This document shows, one piece after another, positions 38,409 through 45,308 of a stretch of 64,000 nucleotides of DNA (position 1 is its first letter; each line of letters starts with the position of its first letter). The notes below the pieces were generated by a model. That model worked only from the letters and a program-made list of their open reading frames with translations, was not told the origin of the DNA and did not search any database. The DNA lies in contig NZ_CP035730.1 in NCBI RefSeq assembly GCF_012222305.1, positions 620,001-684,000 on the forward strand, given 5' to 3'. The translations under genes were made by a program, and so were the position numbers. Source of the stretch: Sulfolobus sp. S-194 (lineage in GTDB: Archaea > Thermoproteota > Thermoprotei_A > Sulfolobales > Sulfolobaceae).

Positions 38409-38446
38409 TTGCCGTCAAAAAGCGTTGAATTGAAAGAAGACGGCAA
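38409..38446. repeat. second inverted repeat near the integrase promoter
   Basis: Arms TTGCCGTC (38409-38416) and GACGGCAA (38439-38446) enclose 22 bases. It lies between the end of the 105-residue plasmid gene and the integrase promoter. It may be an extra operator or a hairpin ending the upstream message. The rest of the 155-bp gap shows nothing else. Confidence 0.45.
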
Positions 38447-38503
38447 AGATTCCTTAGCGACGCAAAAAATTGAATTTCGAAACCCACTGCAAAGTAGAAA
38501 AAT

Positions 38504-38821
38504 TCAAAGCGACTTAAGGAATTCTTCGCTAACTAAAAACTCACGCCCGTTACGTCGTATCAGATAATAAACGCCCGGCAAATATTTCCTACCATACGTA
38601 AAATACCCGTCGCCTTTTGTGACGCTAACGCCGTTCGTTTTCAGTTCGCCTTTCGTTGTAAGCCAAACCCAACCCACGATTTCATAGTCATCATCGCTCT
38701 TAATCACGCGGATTATTGGCGGGTCTACAGTACGGTCTATGTAACATTTCGCCTTTCTAAGACAATATTGTTGGTCGGGGTCATTAGGGTCGTATCGCTT
38801 TCCGTCATTTAGCGTTAACAT
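38504..38821 (-). CDS. plasmid protein of unknown function, 105 residues
   Basis: The ATG at 38821 (MLTLNDGKRYDPNDPDQQY) lies inside the 3' end of the helicase gene, which suggests coupled translation. A TTG at 38836 would extend it by five residues. The protein appears beta-rich and soluble (YEIVGWVWLTTKGELKT, YFTYGRKYLPGVYYLIRRNGREF). I do not recognise a family. Position directly after the helicase suggests a replication accessory role, but this is only inference. Confidence 0.6.
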   Translation of the reverse strand: MLTLNDGKRYDPNDPDQQYCLRKAKCYIDRTVDPPIIRVIKSDDDYEIVGWVWLTTKGELKTNGVSVTKGDGYFTYGRKYLPGVYYLIRRNGREFLVSEEFLKSL

Positions 38822-40856
38822 ACTCAACGCCGTCAATTACGTTGAATGTGACCAGGTCTTTCGCCTTTAACTTATCGATAATATCGTCGCCGAACCAACC
38901 CGTTAAGTCAGTAGTAAGCGTCCAACCATGTTCTTTCAAGTATTTATACGCCTCAGCAACGCTATCAGTTTCGCCGTCGCCTCTTGACATTCCGTTTCCG
39001 TCATTCCCTGACACGGCATTTCCCGTATCGACTCTTCCGTCAGCGTCAGAGCGAAATTTGCTATCAATCGCCCCTATCAGTTCGCCCTTATCGTCACGAA
39101 CTGTAACTACGCCCCCAACATTGTTGACCAACGCCTTAATTTGTCTACCTAACGGTGTTAGATACCATATGTAAGTCCTGTTGTCAGCCTTTTCACCCTC
39201 GACCAGACCCTTACGTTCTAAGTTCTTCAGCACGTTAATCGCGTACTGCTTAGACACCTTCAGCTTATCCGCGACCTCAGAAGACTTTAGCCCGCTATCG
39301 TCCGGTAACGCCTCTATGAACTCTACGTCACGTTCTGACAGACCTAAGCCGTTATATAGTAGGTCTAACTGGAAGTTTTCCGAAACGAAATACCAATCAT
39401 CTAATGTTGCCTCGGTCCTTCCACGCATTATCGCGGTCACGATTATTAAGTTACGGGCGACTTCCACAGTACGGTTTAACGGCTCTCTAGTGTACTCCTT
39501 TAGTTTCCTCATGAAGTTAATTACCGCATTCGTTACGTCTTCCGGTATCTTAGCGTATGCCGGTCTAGTTAATAACCACACTTTGAATACCATGGCGTCA
39601 ACTTGATCAACGTCGTTCTTACCCCTATTCATTATAGCCTTCCATATCTTATCCTCTACGCTCTGGTCAGTCCTCACGTAAACTTTCAACATACGGTTAA
39701 AGATTTGCTCTTTGTCAACGTCAATAGTATCTACAACGGACGTAGTTATTACCGCGGGCTGACCCTCAATACACCTAGTACGGCTAACTAAATGCTCTTC
39801 ACCGTCTTCACCAACCGCTTTTTCCGTCACCGTAGTACAGACTTTCTCTTCCGTCATTAGTTCGCGTAAATAGTTCATGTTTTGGCGGTCTATTTGTTCG
39901 ATAAACAAGACGCGACCGTCGAACGTATCAATAGGCAAATAACCTAAAGCGTTCTGTGTAACCCTAGTTGAAGGTATAGCGATATCATCAGCGAACTTTA
40001 GCACGCTCTTAACCGTTGATGATTTACCCGTACCACTACCGCCAACTACCATAACGTGAATACGGCTCATTCCCATAACCCTTTCCATTCTCGTCGAGAC
40101 TAACGATAAGAACGTCAATAACTTCAGCCTATCGTACCCTACTATCTCTTTCGTACGCGACATTATCCAGGCTATGGGGTCTTTCTCGATTTCCGCCAAA
40201 CGGTCAGCGTACTTTTCGCGGACATAATCGGTCAGCGGTACCTCTTCCGGCGTTACGTACTCTTCTCTCAGTTCACTAATCTTAGCCATGATGTCCTTAC
40301 TTGACGGGCTATAATGTGTCGCTTTCGCTATCTCTTTAACCGCATCGCGACAGTCGTCAACGCATTCCTTCACTATACTCTTATATTTTAATATGAATTT
40401 GATTTGGCGGACGCGGGTTACCTTATCGCCCTCAATATACTCCTTAAATTGACCGGTATCGTAAACGTCAATAGTAACTTTACGCCCGTCCTCACTCTCA
40501 ACTACGTCGCGGTCTATGAGCCTAGCGGAAATTCTATTTTTCTCAGTTTCATGCGACTGAGATTTATTGGAATTGTCAACAGAAACCCCGGGGGATTCCC
40601 CGGTTTCCCCGGTTTCCCCGGGTCTATCCGGGGATTCCGGGGATTCACCCCCAATTTTTGTTGACGATTTCACTTTTTCGCGTTTGTCCGCAATTTTTTC
40701 AACACGTTCTTTTTTCTCATCTTCGGCGGAATTTTTTGAATTTTCGTTAGGGGCGTTCTGGCGACGTTTTTGATAGCGTTCCCACGCGTCTCTGATTAGT
40801 TTCTCTACTACTTCTTCCGGCAAATCCTTCAGCTTAGTTTTACCGTCAATCTTCAT
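38805..40856 (-). CDS. MCM-like AAA+ replicative helicase of the plasmid
   Basis: The 683-residue protein has a charged N-terminus with a Pro/Gly/Glu/Ser-rich linker (about residues 70-95). The ATPase domain has Walker A VGGSGTGKSS near 271, a Walker B-like LFIEQID near 313, a sensor region near VITTSVVDT, and an Arg-finger region QIFNRMLKVYVRTD like MCM LLSRFDLIF. A winged helix (LKSSEVADKLKVSKQYAINVLKNL) lies near 520-570. In MCM the Walker B is IDEFD; here Asp is Glu and the catalytic Glu is Gln. It is the probable replication protein of the element. No primase domain is visible, unlike pRN1 RepA. Confidence 0.75.
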   Translation of the reverse strand: MKIDGKTKLKDLPEEVVEKLIRDAWERYQKRRQNAPNENSKNSAEDEKKERVEKIADKREKVKSSTKIGGESPESPDRPGETGETGESPGVSVDNSNKSQSHETEKNRISARLIDRDVVESEDGRKVTIDVYDTGQFKEYIEGDKVTRVRQIKFILKYKSIVKECVDDCRDAVKEIAKATHYSPSSKDIMAKISELREEYVTPEEVPLTDYVREKYADRLAEIEKDPIAWIMSRTKEIVGYDRLKLLTFLSLVSTRMERVMGMSRIHVMVVGGSGTGKSSTVKSVLKFADDIAIPSTRVTQNALGYLPIDTFDGRVLFIEQIDRQNMNYLRELMTEEKVCTTVTEKAVGEDGEEHLVSRTRCIEGQPAVITTSVVDTIDVDKEQIFNRMLKVYVRTDQSVEDKIWKAIMNRGKNDVDQVDAMVFKVWLLTRPAYAKIPEDVTNAVINFMRKLKEYTREPLNRTVEVARNLIIVTAIMRGRTEATLDDWYFVSENFQLDLLYNGLGLSERDVEFIEALPDDSGLKSSEVADKLKVSKQYAINVLKNLERKGLVEGEKADNRTYIWYLTPLGRQIKALVNNVGGVVTVRDDKGELIGAIDSKFRSDADGRVDTGNAVSGNDGNGMSRGDGETDSVAEAYKYLKEHGWTLTTDLTGWFGDDIIDKLKAKDLVTFNVIDGVEYVNAK
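40585..40653. repeat. G+C-rich repeat tract inside the helicase gene
   Basis: About 70 bp made of short alternating units such as GGGGATTCC and CCGGTTTCC with CCCCGGGG palindromes. It encodes the GESPESPDRPGETGETGESP linker, so it may only be a low-complexity linker. Its composition is extreme for this genome, and iterons inside replication genes are known in plasmids, so a binding role is possible. Confidence 0.5.
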
Positions 40857-41241
40857 TACCGTTCACCTCTTCATTCATGAAGTCTTCAATATCGTCCGGG
40901 TTTTCGATTATCGCGTACATGTCAAGATAGTATAGTACCTTCCCGTCCTTCTCTTTCTTCTCACAGACTACGCCGATAATTTCGCCGTTATCTAACGCTT
41001 TCATAAAGTCCTTATCCTTCTCAACCACGCCCGGTAGTAGTAACGTCCCCCTACCCTCAGTATACTTTTTGCCGTTGAAGTCTTTGAACACGCCCGCGTA
41101 GATTTTGATAGGTACCGCTATGAACCCGCTCTTAGTCTTGTGCCAATCGTCTACCGCTTTGAATACTACCCTCTCGGACGCGATACGTAAAAAAATTCCG
41201 TTATCTTTAATATTTAGGTTTTTGTAATTGAACTTGGACAT
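40846..41241 (-). CDS. plasmid protein of unknown function, 131 residues
   Basis: This gene overlaps the helicase start by 11 nt and is upstream of it, so the two are coupled. The predicted protein is beta-rich, with IFLRIASERVVFKAVDD, FIAVPIKIYAGVFKDF and GTLLLPGVVEKDKDF. A compact beta-barrel such as an OB fold is imaginable, and an ssDNA-binding helper of the helicase would be plausible, but no motif supports this firmly. The C-terminus is acidic (DDIEDFMNEEVNGNED), as in many single-strand binding proteins. Confidence 0.6.
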   Translation of the reverse strand: MSKFNYKNLNIKDNGIFLRIASERVVFKAVDDWHKTKSGFIAVPIKIYAGVFKDFNGKKYTEGRGTLLLPGVVEKDKDFMKALDNGEIIGVVCEKKEKDGKVLYYLDMYAIIENPDDIEDFMNEEVNGNED

Positions 41242-41298
41242 AGCTATCCACCTACTTTTTTCCGATTACGTGACGAAACGAGAAAAAATCGGATTAAC

Positions 41299-41457
41299 TT
41301 ATGAAGACACCTCTACGCCTAATTCTTTTGCAAATTTCTTTAACGCAATCTTTACTACATCAGACTCTGAGATGTCGTACCTTTTTGCGATTTCCTTCAA
41401 TAGTCTCTTATCTTCTTCCCTTAAGCGGATATGGGCGAACGGTTTGTTTGACGCCAT
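41299..41457 (-). CDS. ribbon-helix-helix DNA-binding protein of the plasmid
   Basis: With the ATG at 41457 the protein is 52 residues, MASNKPFAHIRLREEDKRLL, then YDISESDVVKIALKKFAKEL. The strand AHIRL and the SESDVVKIALKKF helices fit the RHH fold, similar to CopG-like copy-number regulators of Sulfolobus plasmids. TTTATAAA at 41488-41497 predicts a transcript start near 41467, so the ATG at 41457 is preferred over those at 41478 and 41511. It stands just upstream of the replication genes, the usual place for a copy-control repressor. Confidence 0.72.
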   Translation of the reverse strand: MASNKPFAHIRLREEDKRLLKEIAKRYDISESDVVKIALKKFAKELGVEVSS

Positions 41458-41507
41458 GTTAGTCACGGGAATAAGCATAGTGTGAAACTTTATAAAGGGC
41501 CCCCGTT

Positions 41508-41762
41508 TCAAAATTTTCCAGAATCGGCTTTCAACAACACGCTTAATTTCTTCTTGTAATTCTTTTTAAGAATTTCCAAGATATCCTCTAAGTACTCGTC
41601 AATTATATCTTCTAGGTCTTGTTCGTCGAATTCGACCTCATCTACCGTGTATTCGTGATCAGCCTCATAATCGTCACAATAAACTACAGTTTCGCCAAAT
41701 TCTTTTTCCGCATAACACAGCTCTTCTATAGACCTACGACTTACGAAAACCGGTACTATCAT
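41508..41762 (-). CDS. acidic plasmid protein of unknown function, 84 residues
   Basis: The protein is strongly acidic in the middle (DEVEFDEQDLEDIIDEYLEDILEIL) with a basic end KKNYKKKLSVLLKADSGKF. No family is recognised and there is no membrane segment. It follows the 69-residue gene without a gap, so both are in one operon read from the promoter near 42310. Confidence 0.55.
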   Translation of the reverse strand: MIVPVFVSRRSIEELCYAEKEFGETVVYCDDYEADHEYTVDEVEFDEQDLEDIIDEYLEDILEILKKNYKKKLSVLLKADSGKF

Positions 41763-41972
41763 TTAGTTCACCTCAACGACTTCTAACTTATCGCTCTGTA
41801 GTCTCATCTTCACGCTGAACATTAACCTATCTTTCTCATAAACCTTAACGAGTACCGTGCTATCGTTAATTATGAAGTAGTCGTAGTAGTCGTAAGCCCT
41901 CATGTGGTCATTTAGCGTGTTTTCTATCAGCTCTTCTACGTTATCCCAATCGGTATGAAGTAGGCTCTTCAT
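41763..41972 (-). CDS. plasmid protein of unknown function, 69 residues
   Basis: This small soluble protein starts MKSLLHTDWDNVEELIENTL and has a two-strand region YDYFIINDSTVLVKVYEKD. No motif is recognised. Its ATG overlaps the stop of the upstream gene by four bases, and its stop touches the next gene, which supports coupled expression. Confidence 0.55.
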   Translation of the reverse strand: MKSLLHTDWDNVEELIENTLNDHMRAYDYYDYFIINDSTVLVKVYEKDRLMFSVKMRLQSDKLEVVEVN

Positions 41973-42277
41973 AACTCTCTCACCTGGGATACCCCTAAGA
42001 CCCCACTCCTATTCTCGTAAATCCTATCTACGATTTCCTTCATTTCGGGGTAGTTCTCGTTCAGAAAGCTCATGAACTTCTCAGCCTCAACGTCGTTTTG
42101 CGGTCTCAGTAATACAAACGCCTTAGCTAAGTACTCTACGTCGACTTCCGCATCTGGAATATCCGCTTTAACCCTCTCGTAGAACGTCTTCACGGCTTTG
42201 ACGGCTGAAGGAGTTAGGTAAAAAACAGACTCGTTTACCTTAACCCAATTATCCCCGAATTGGATTTGCGTGGACAT
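41969..42277 (-). CDS. plasmid protein of unknown function, 102 residues
   Basis: I chose the ATG at 42277 (MSTQIQFGDNWVKVNESVF). It lies about 35 bases from a TATA-like GTTTAAATATG near 42313, whereas longer starts up to 42334 would begin upstream of this promoter. The protein is mainly helical after residue 20. No family is recognised. It is the first gene of a minus-strand operon and is divergent from the AbrB-like gene, so the 90-bp gap carries promoters for both directions. Confidence 0.58.
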   Translation of the reverse strand: MSTQIQFGDNWVKVNESVFYLTPSAVKAVKTFYERVKADIPDAEVDVEYLAKAFVLLRPQNDVEAEKFMSFLNENYPEMKEIVDRIYENRSGVLGVSQVREL

Positions 42278-42337
42278 ATTCGCACGCCCAATTAAACAAT
42301 AGTTTACCCGCATATTTAAACTTTTCGCCCGCAATTT

Positions 42338-42350
42338 TTATATACTGGTT
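42338..42350 (+). promoter_or_regulatory. TATA box of the AbrB-like gene
   Basis: TTTTTATATACT lies about 24 bases before the ATG at 42368, so transcription should begin at or next to the start codon, giving a leaderless message. Confidence 0.6.
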
Positions 42351-42367
42351 CGTAAGAATATTAGTAC

Positions 42368-42544
42368 ATGAAACCGAGAGTTCATAAGGGCGGTAAGCCT
42401 GGACAAGAAACCTACTACCTCAACATACCGCGTGAAATCGTTACATCACTCGATATAAAACCAGATGATGAGTTTGAGCTTAAAGTTGAAACCAAAGACG
42501 GTGAAATAACCCTATGCTATAAAAGGGTTAAGAAAGCCACATGA
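42368..42544 (+). CDS. AbrB/SpoVT-type DNA-binding protein of the plasmid
   Basis: The 58-residue protein starts MKPRVHKGGKPGQETYYLNI and continues PREIVTSLDIKPDDEFELKV and EITLCYKRVKKAT. The pattern strand-IPREIVxxLxIKPxDEFEL-strand is the swapped-hairpin AbrB/MazE fold that binds DNA as a dimer. It is the only clear plus-strand gene of the element. It is probably a regulator of the divergent operon or an antitoxin-like protein; no toxin gene is recognised next to it. Confidence 0.78.
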   Translation: MKPRVHKGGKPGQETYYLNIPREIVTSLDIKPDDEFELKVETKDGEITLCYKRVKKAT

Positions 42545-42591
42545 TTTTTTCTCGTAAATCTATTAACATGGGACGATAACGCGACGATAAT

Positions 42592-42693
42592 AACTCCTTA
42601 AATCTATTGACAAATGTTAAGAGATCTCTAAATGCGGGGCGATAATAGTGAAGAGTGAGAACTCCTTAAATCTCTTGAGAAAAATTAAGAGAA
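42592..42693. repeat. iteron-like direct repeats, candidate plasmid origin
   Basis: Two copies of about 34 bp start with AACTCCTTAAATCT at 42592 and 42660, share TTGA and TTAAGAGA further on, and are 68 bp apart. A shorter relative (TAAATCTATT) lies at 42555. CGATAA motifs recur at 42574, 42584 and 42640. The 160-bp gap between two genes on opposite strands has no ORF. Repeats like these are used as replication-protein or repressor sites in plasmids. Confidence 0.55.
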
Positions 42694-42705
42694 TAGAGAA
42701 AAGCT

Positions 42706-43308
42706 CTACTCCTCACTGCAAATTATCCTCTTCCCCTCAACACGAAAGCCCTTTCTTCCGCATTCTTCCAAATACTTTAATTGCTCACACGCTTCCTCAT
42801 CACCCTCATCGCACTGCTCTTGTAGACTATCTTCAGCCTCTGCAAATATTGCAATTTGCTTAAGCTCTTGCCGTGCTTTGTAAGCCTTCTTTGGGTTCCT
42901 AACTTCCGGCGGTACACAAATAGTGTAAGCCATGTCTATGAAGCGGTTCAGCTTCTTCCTCTGAGCCTCTAACTCCTTAATGCGTTTATGAATCTCGAAA
43001 TACTCGTTCACGAGTTGAGCTAATTCGGGGAAGTTACGCTCTAAGTTATAGTCCTTACCCCTTTCCAGTGAGCGGAATATTGGGTAGCGGTAATTCTTCA
43101 CTCTCTTTCTCGTAATGTAACCCTCACCGTACTCCTTCTTCAACTCGTCTTGAGCCTTACTAATCACCATCTTCAGATAATCACGCCGTGCTTTTGCCTT
43201 CTCTAACTCCTCAATCACTTTGAGTAAGCCCGCGAAAGCCTCTAACGATTTGTCACAGATGGGGTTATGATAATTGCCTTTATCATCAACTGGCGTTACG
43301 CTCACCAT
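42706..43308 (-). CDS. plasmid coiled-coil protein of unknown function
   Basis: With the ATG at 43308 the protein is 200 residues. It has two long charged helices (LLKVIEELEKAKARRDYLKM and YFEIHKRIKELEAQRKKLNR) predicted as coiled coil. A Cys- and Glu-rich tail (CDEGDEEACEQLKYLEECGRK) has four or five Cys that could bind metal. A start at 43329 adds seven residues. No family is recognised. It is separated from the downstream operon by the repeat region, so it has its own promoter. Confidence 0.6.
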   Translation of the reverse strand: MVSVTPVDDKGNYHNPICDKSLEAFAGLLKVIEELEKAKARRDYLKMVISKAQDELKKEYGEGYITRKRVKNYRYPIFRSLERGKDYNLERNFPELAQLVNEYFEIHKRIKELEAQRKKLNRFIDMAYTICVPPEVRNPKKAYKARQELKQIAIFAEAEDSLQEQCDEGDEEACEQLKYLEECGRKGFRVEGKRIICSEE

Positions 43309-43376
43309 TACAAATATTTCCAAATTCAAGTTAATAAATTAGCACTATTATTGAGAGAAATCACCCGTATCAACTA

Positions 43377-43399
43377 CCTAAAAGCACGTGCTTTTTAGG
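43377..43399. repeat. 16-bp palindrome in a plasmid intergenic region
   Basis: AAAAGCACGTGCTTTT (43380-43395) is a perfect palindrome, and CCT/AGG extend it with one extra T. It stands 4 bp before the large hairpin. It could be an operator for a dimeric regulator. Confidence 0.5.
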
Positions 43400-43402
43400 C
43401 GG

Positions 43403-43445
43403 GATAGTAGTGGGGGTGTGGGGGTGTCCCCCACTAAGCACTATC
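43403..43445. repeat. G-rich hairpin, candidate replication or termination site
   Basis: GATAGT plus AGTGGGGG (43403-43416) pair with CCCCCACT (43428-43435) and ACTATC (43440-43445), with an AAGC bulge and a TGTGGGGGTGT loop. The 14-bp stem is unusually stable for this AT-rich genome. Single-strand origins and rolling-circle nick sites of plasmids form such structures; a terminator is the other option. Confidence 0.5.
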
Positions 43446-43472
43446 TCAAAAACGTTAGGTACTTGATACTTT

Positions 43473-43607
43473 TCACGGCTCTTCCTCACTCTTACCGCGT
43501 ACCTTAACTGCAATATACACTATTAAGGCGATAAAGATGGGCCAAAAATTATGGCTGAATAGGGAAATTAGGAAGACCAACAGTAGTAGGAGTAAGCCCC
43601 ACCTCAT
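43473..43607 (-). CDS. small plasmid membrane protein, 44 residues
   Basis: The peptide MRWGLLLLLLVFLISLFSHN continues FWPIFIALIVYIAVKVRGKS and ends EEEP. Two short hydrophobic helices are separated by SHNFWP, with a charged tail. GGTGA lies four bases before the ATG, a clear Shine-Dalgarno. It is 23 bases behind the integrase stop, on the same strand, and so is made with the integrase when the circle is intact. No function is known. Confidence 0.6.
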   Translation of the reverse strand: MRWGLLLLLLVFLISLFSHNFWPIFIALIVYIAVKVRGKSEEEP

Positions 43608-43630
43608 TCTTTCACCATTTTGGGTAAAGT

Positions 43631-44452
43631 TTATTCCATTTTGGATAAGAATTCCGCGTACTTCTTGTATTCTTCTTTTGCAATTGCAAACATTGAAACG
43701 TAATGCTGAGTTAAGACACGTGAAGGCTTTCTTCCCTGAATGAAATCAATGATGTCAAAATTTATGCCTAGTTCCGCCATCTTAGACGCGACGAATTTGC
43801 GGAAGTACTTAATCGCTATCGCTTCCTCATTACGCCTCTCAAAATCCGCTATTGCCCCCCTGGTGATCTCAACGCGTCTTAACGGCGTTAAATGAAAGAC
43901 GTAGAATACGCCCTTATACCCGCGTTGCCATGACAGTGGATAATAACAAACCGAACCGTCGCATATATCACGTTCCGGTTCTTTCAGAACTTTCAGAATC
44001 TCAGATAATCTTGCACCTGATTCTAACGCTAGGCGATATACTAAATACACATTCTCGCTATAGTCTTTCGCTAAATTCAGCGTATGTTTTATTTCTTCTA
44101 AAGTTGGTATATACAAATCCGCGTTAGTCTTCTTTATCTTTACGACTTTTAGAACTTTATCCGCAAAATCTTCTGAAATTATATCGCGTGACGCTAAGAA
44201 TTTCGCAAATAATCTATACGCTTTTTGAGAATTCCTAGTTTCGCGGTACGACTTTTGTAACGCGGAAACGTATTCCTTTGCCGTTTTTTCACTAATCTTC
44301 CTTTCGCCCGTTAGCCAATCGTAAAACGCCTTTAAGTTGCCGGGCGTCGCGTACTGTCGTAAATTGGCAACCAACGCTATTTTACGTCGTTGGAAATCGC
44401 TTTTTCCGCCTCCCAAGCCGGTAATCCCGGGTTCAAATCCCGGCGGCCGCAA
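43631..44452 (-). CDS. int(C): SSV-type tyrosine integrase, C-terminal catalytic half
   Basis: After the tRNA-derived [15 protein letters not shown], the 258 residues of the core-binding and catalytic domains follow. Catalytic residues are Arg in [12 protein letters not shown], the HxxxR region in [11 protein letters not shown], and the nucleophilic Tyr in [10 protein letters not shown] preceded by [13 protein letters not shown]. The catalytic core looks intact. In the integrated state there is no native start or promoter (the frame opens with TTG in attR), so the gene is disrupted and excision depends on the N half being rejoined or on another integrase. Confidence 0.88.
   Translation of the reverse strand: MRPPGFEPGITGLGGGKSDFQRRKIALVANLRQYATPGNLKAFYDWLTGERKISEKTAKEYVSALQKSYRETRNSQKAYRLFAKFLASRDIISEDFADKVLKVVKIKKTNADLYIPTLEEIKHTLNLAKDYSENVYLVYRLALESGARLSEILKVLKEPERDICDGSVCYYPLSWQRGYKGVFYVFHLTPLRRVEITRGAIADFERRNEEAIAIKYFRKFVASKMAELGINFDIIDFIQGRKPSRVLTQHYVSMFAIAKEEYKKYAEFLSKME
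44408..44451 (+). repeat. attR, 44-bp repeat of the tRNA-Gly 3' end
   Basis: The right copy lacks the 5' part of the tRNA and so is not a gene. It differs from attL only at 44423. It marks the right end of the integrated element. Confidence 0.93.
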
Positions 44453-44558
44453 TTTTTACGATTCTCTTTTTTAAGACTCTTCAAACGATGTAACGCAAAA
44501 AGTTAGATTTGAAACAAAATGTTTAAACTCTGTTTGTTTAAATTTATATGAATTTGTA

Positions 44559-44626
44559 GGGACCTCTGGAGACCCTATCTCATCGAACCCAATTAGGGTC
44601 TCTCAATAGAGTGTCGCCCGGTCCCC
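44559..44626 (+). ncRNA. possible structured RNA between attR and tRNA-Phe
   Basis: A 9-bp perfect stem GAGACCCTA/TAGGGTCTC (44569-44577 and 44594-44602) with a 16-nt loop is enclosed by GGGACC/GGTCCC (44559-44564 and 44620-44625). GTTTAAAT about 24 bases upstream could be its TATA box. The piece is G+C-rich between AT-rich flanks, as RNA genes are in this genome. It has no clear ACA end or C/D boxes, so no class can be given. The rest of the 225-bp gap shows nothing. Confidence 0.35.
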
Positions 44627-44677
44627 ATATAAAAAATAACCATTAAACCTTTAAATTCATGTATCATATATTATTAT

Positions 44678-44751
44678 GCCGCCGTAGCTCAGCCCGGGAG
44701 AGCGCCCGGCTGAAGACCGGGTTGTCCGGGGTTCAAGTCCCCGCGGCGGCA
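44678..44751 (+). tRNA. tRNA-Phe(GAA)
   Basis: Acceptor GCCGCCG pairs with CGGCGGC, discriminator A. The anticodon arm is CCCGG-CTGAAGA-CCGGG with GAA, and the T arm is CCGGG-GTTCAAG-TCCCCG type, complete. There is no intron and no encoded CCA. CCTTTAAATT 24 bases before the gene is its TATA box. Before the plasmid inserted, it lay about 230 bp after tRNA-Gly. Confidence 0.95.
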
Positions 44752-44774
44752 CTTATTACATAAGGTGTCTCCTG

Positions 44775-45308
44775 TTGTATAAAGTACTTATCGTAAAAAT
44801 AACCAGTATTGATAGAAGTATAATTAATGAAATAACTAATCATCTTTCACAACTAGGATTTCATGTAGATGTGTTGAATCAAATAGAACATATAAATATA
44901 TCTTATTTTGATTGGCAAAGATCGCAATACGATGCTGAAAAAATACTAGAGTATTTATCTTCTAAGTTTGATAAATTTCCATATGATGCAATTATAGCTA
45001 TAGGAGATATAGATGCTTATGCGAGAGGTTTGAATTTTGTTTTTGGTCTTTCTACTAGGAAATTTGGTACTGTTTTTCTTGTAAGGTTAAAAAATGATTT
45101 TTACAAGAAAAAATGTAATTTCGAACTATTTATAGAGAGAGTTAAAAAAGAAGTAACGCATGAATTAGGCCATACGTTAGGTCTAGGTCACTGTTCAAAT
45201 CCCACATGTGTAATGAGGTTTAGTAATTCCATTACAGAAGTAGATAATAAATCAGCATTTTTCTGTGAAGAATGTAGATTAAAATTAAATATCAATTACA
45301 AAAGTTAA
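44775..45308 (+). CDS. amzA: archaemetzincin-type zinc metalloprotease
   Basis: The 177-residue protein carries HELGHTLGLGHC, the metzincin HExxHxxGxxH zinc site, followed by Cys pairs in HCSNPTCVM and FCEECRL that bind the second zinc of archaemetzincins. The Met-turn equivalent is CVMRFSNS. The substrate is unknown; AmzA is described as an aminopeptidase-like enzyme with slow activity. The start is TTG, with AAGGTG a few bases upstream. It overlaps the convergent archease gene by 24 nt. Confidence 0.9.
   Translation: MYKVLIVKITSIDRSIINEITNHLSQLGFHVDVLNQIEHINISYFDWQRSQYDAEKILEYLSSKFDKFPYDAIIAIGDIDAYARGLNFVFGLSTRKFGTVFLVRLKNDFYKKKCNFELFIERVKKEVTHELGHTLGLGHCSNPTCVMRFSNSITEVDNKSAFFCEECRLKLNINYKS

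Larger units (their letters stand above)
38115..44451. mobile_element. integrated plasmid of about 6.3 kb in tRNA-Gly(CCC)
   Basis: The element lies between two 44-bp direct repeats of the tRNA 3' end and carries the two halves of an SSV-type integrase gene at its ends, which proves site-specific integration. It holds about eleven genes, mostly on the minus strand, including an MCM-like helicase, RHH and AbrB-type regulators and unknown small genes. No capsid or spindle-virus structural gene is recognised, so it is more like a cryptic plasmid than a virus. Its sequence is richer in G+C and uses CGT, GCG and ACG codons that the neighbours avoid. Excision would give a circle of 6293 bp. Confidence 0.92.

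Noticed and set aside
39181-39606. Plus-strand frames inside the plasmid helicase gene
   Set aside because: They are shadows of the higher G+C helicase gene and show low-complexity Ser/Pro-rich peptides.
42545-42705. CRISPR array
   Set aside because: Only two imperfect long repeats are present and they lack regular unique spacers.
44404-44451. Second tRNA-Gly gene
   Set aside because: Only the 3' 44 bases are present; acceptor 5' strand and D arm are missing, so it is attR.
38115-44451. Integrated spindle-shaped virus (SSV)
   Set aside because: The integrase is SSV-type, but no structural VP gene is recognisable and the element is less than half the SSV size.
44559-44626. H/ACA box sRNA
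   Set aside because: The distance from the upper stem to the 3' end is too long and no ACA follows the lower stem.
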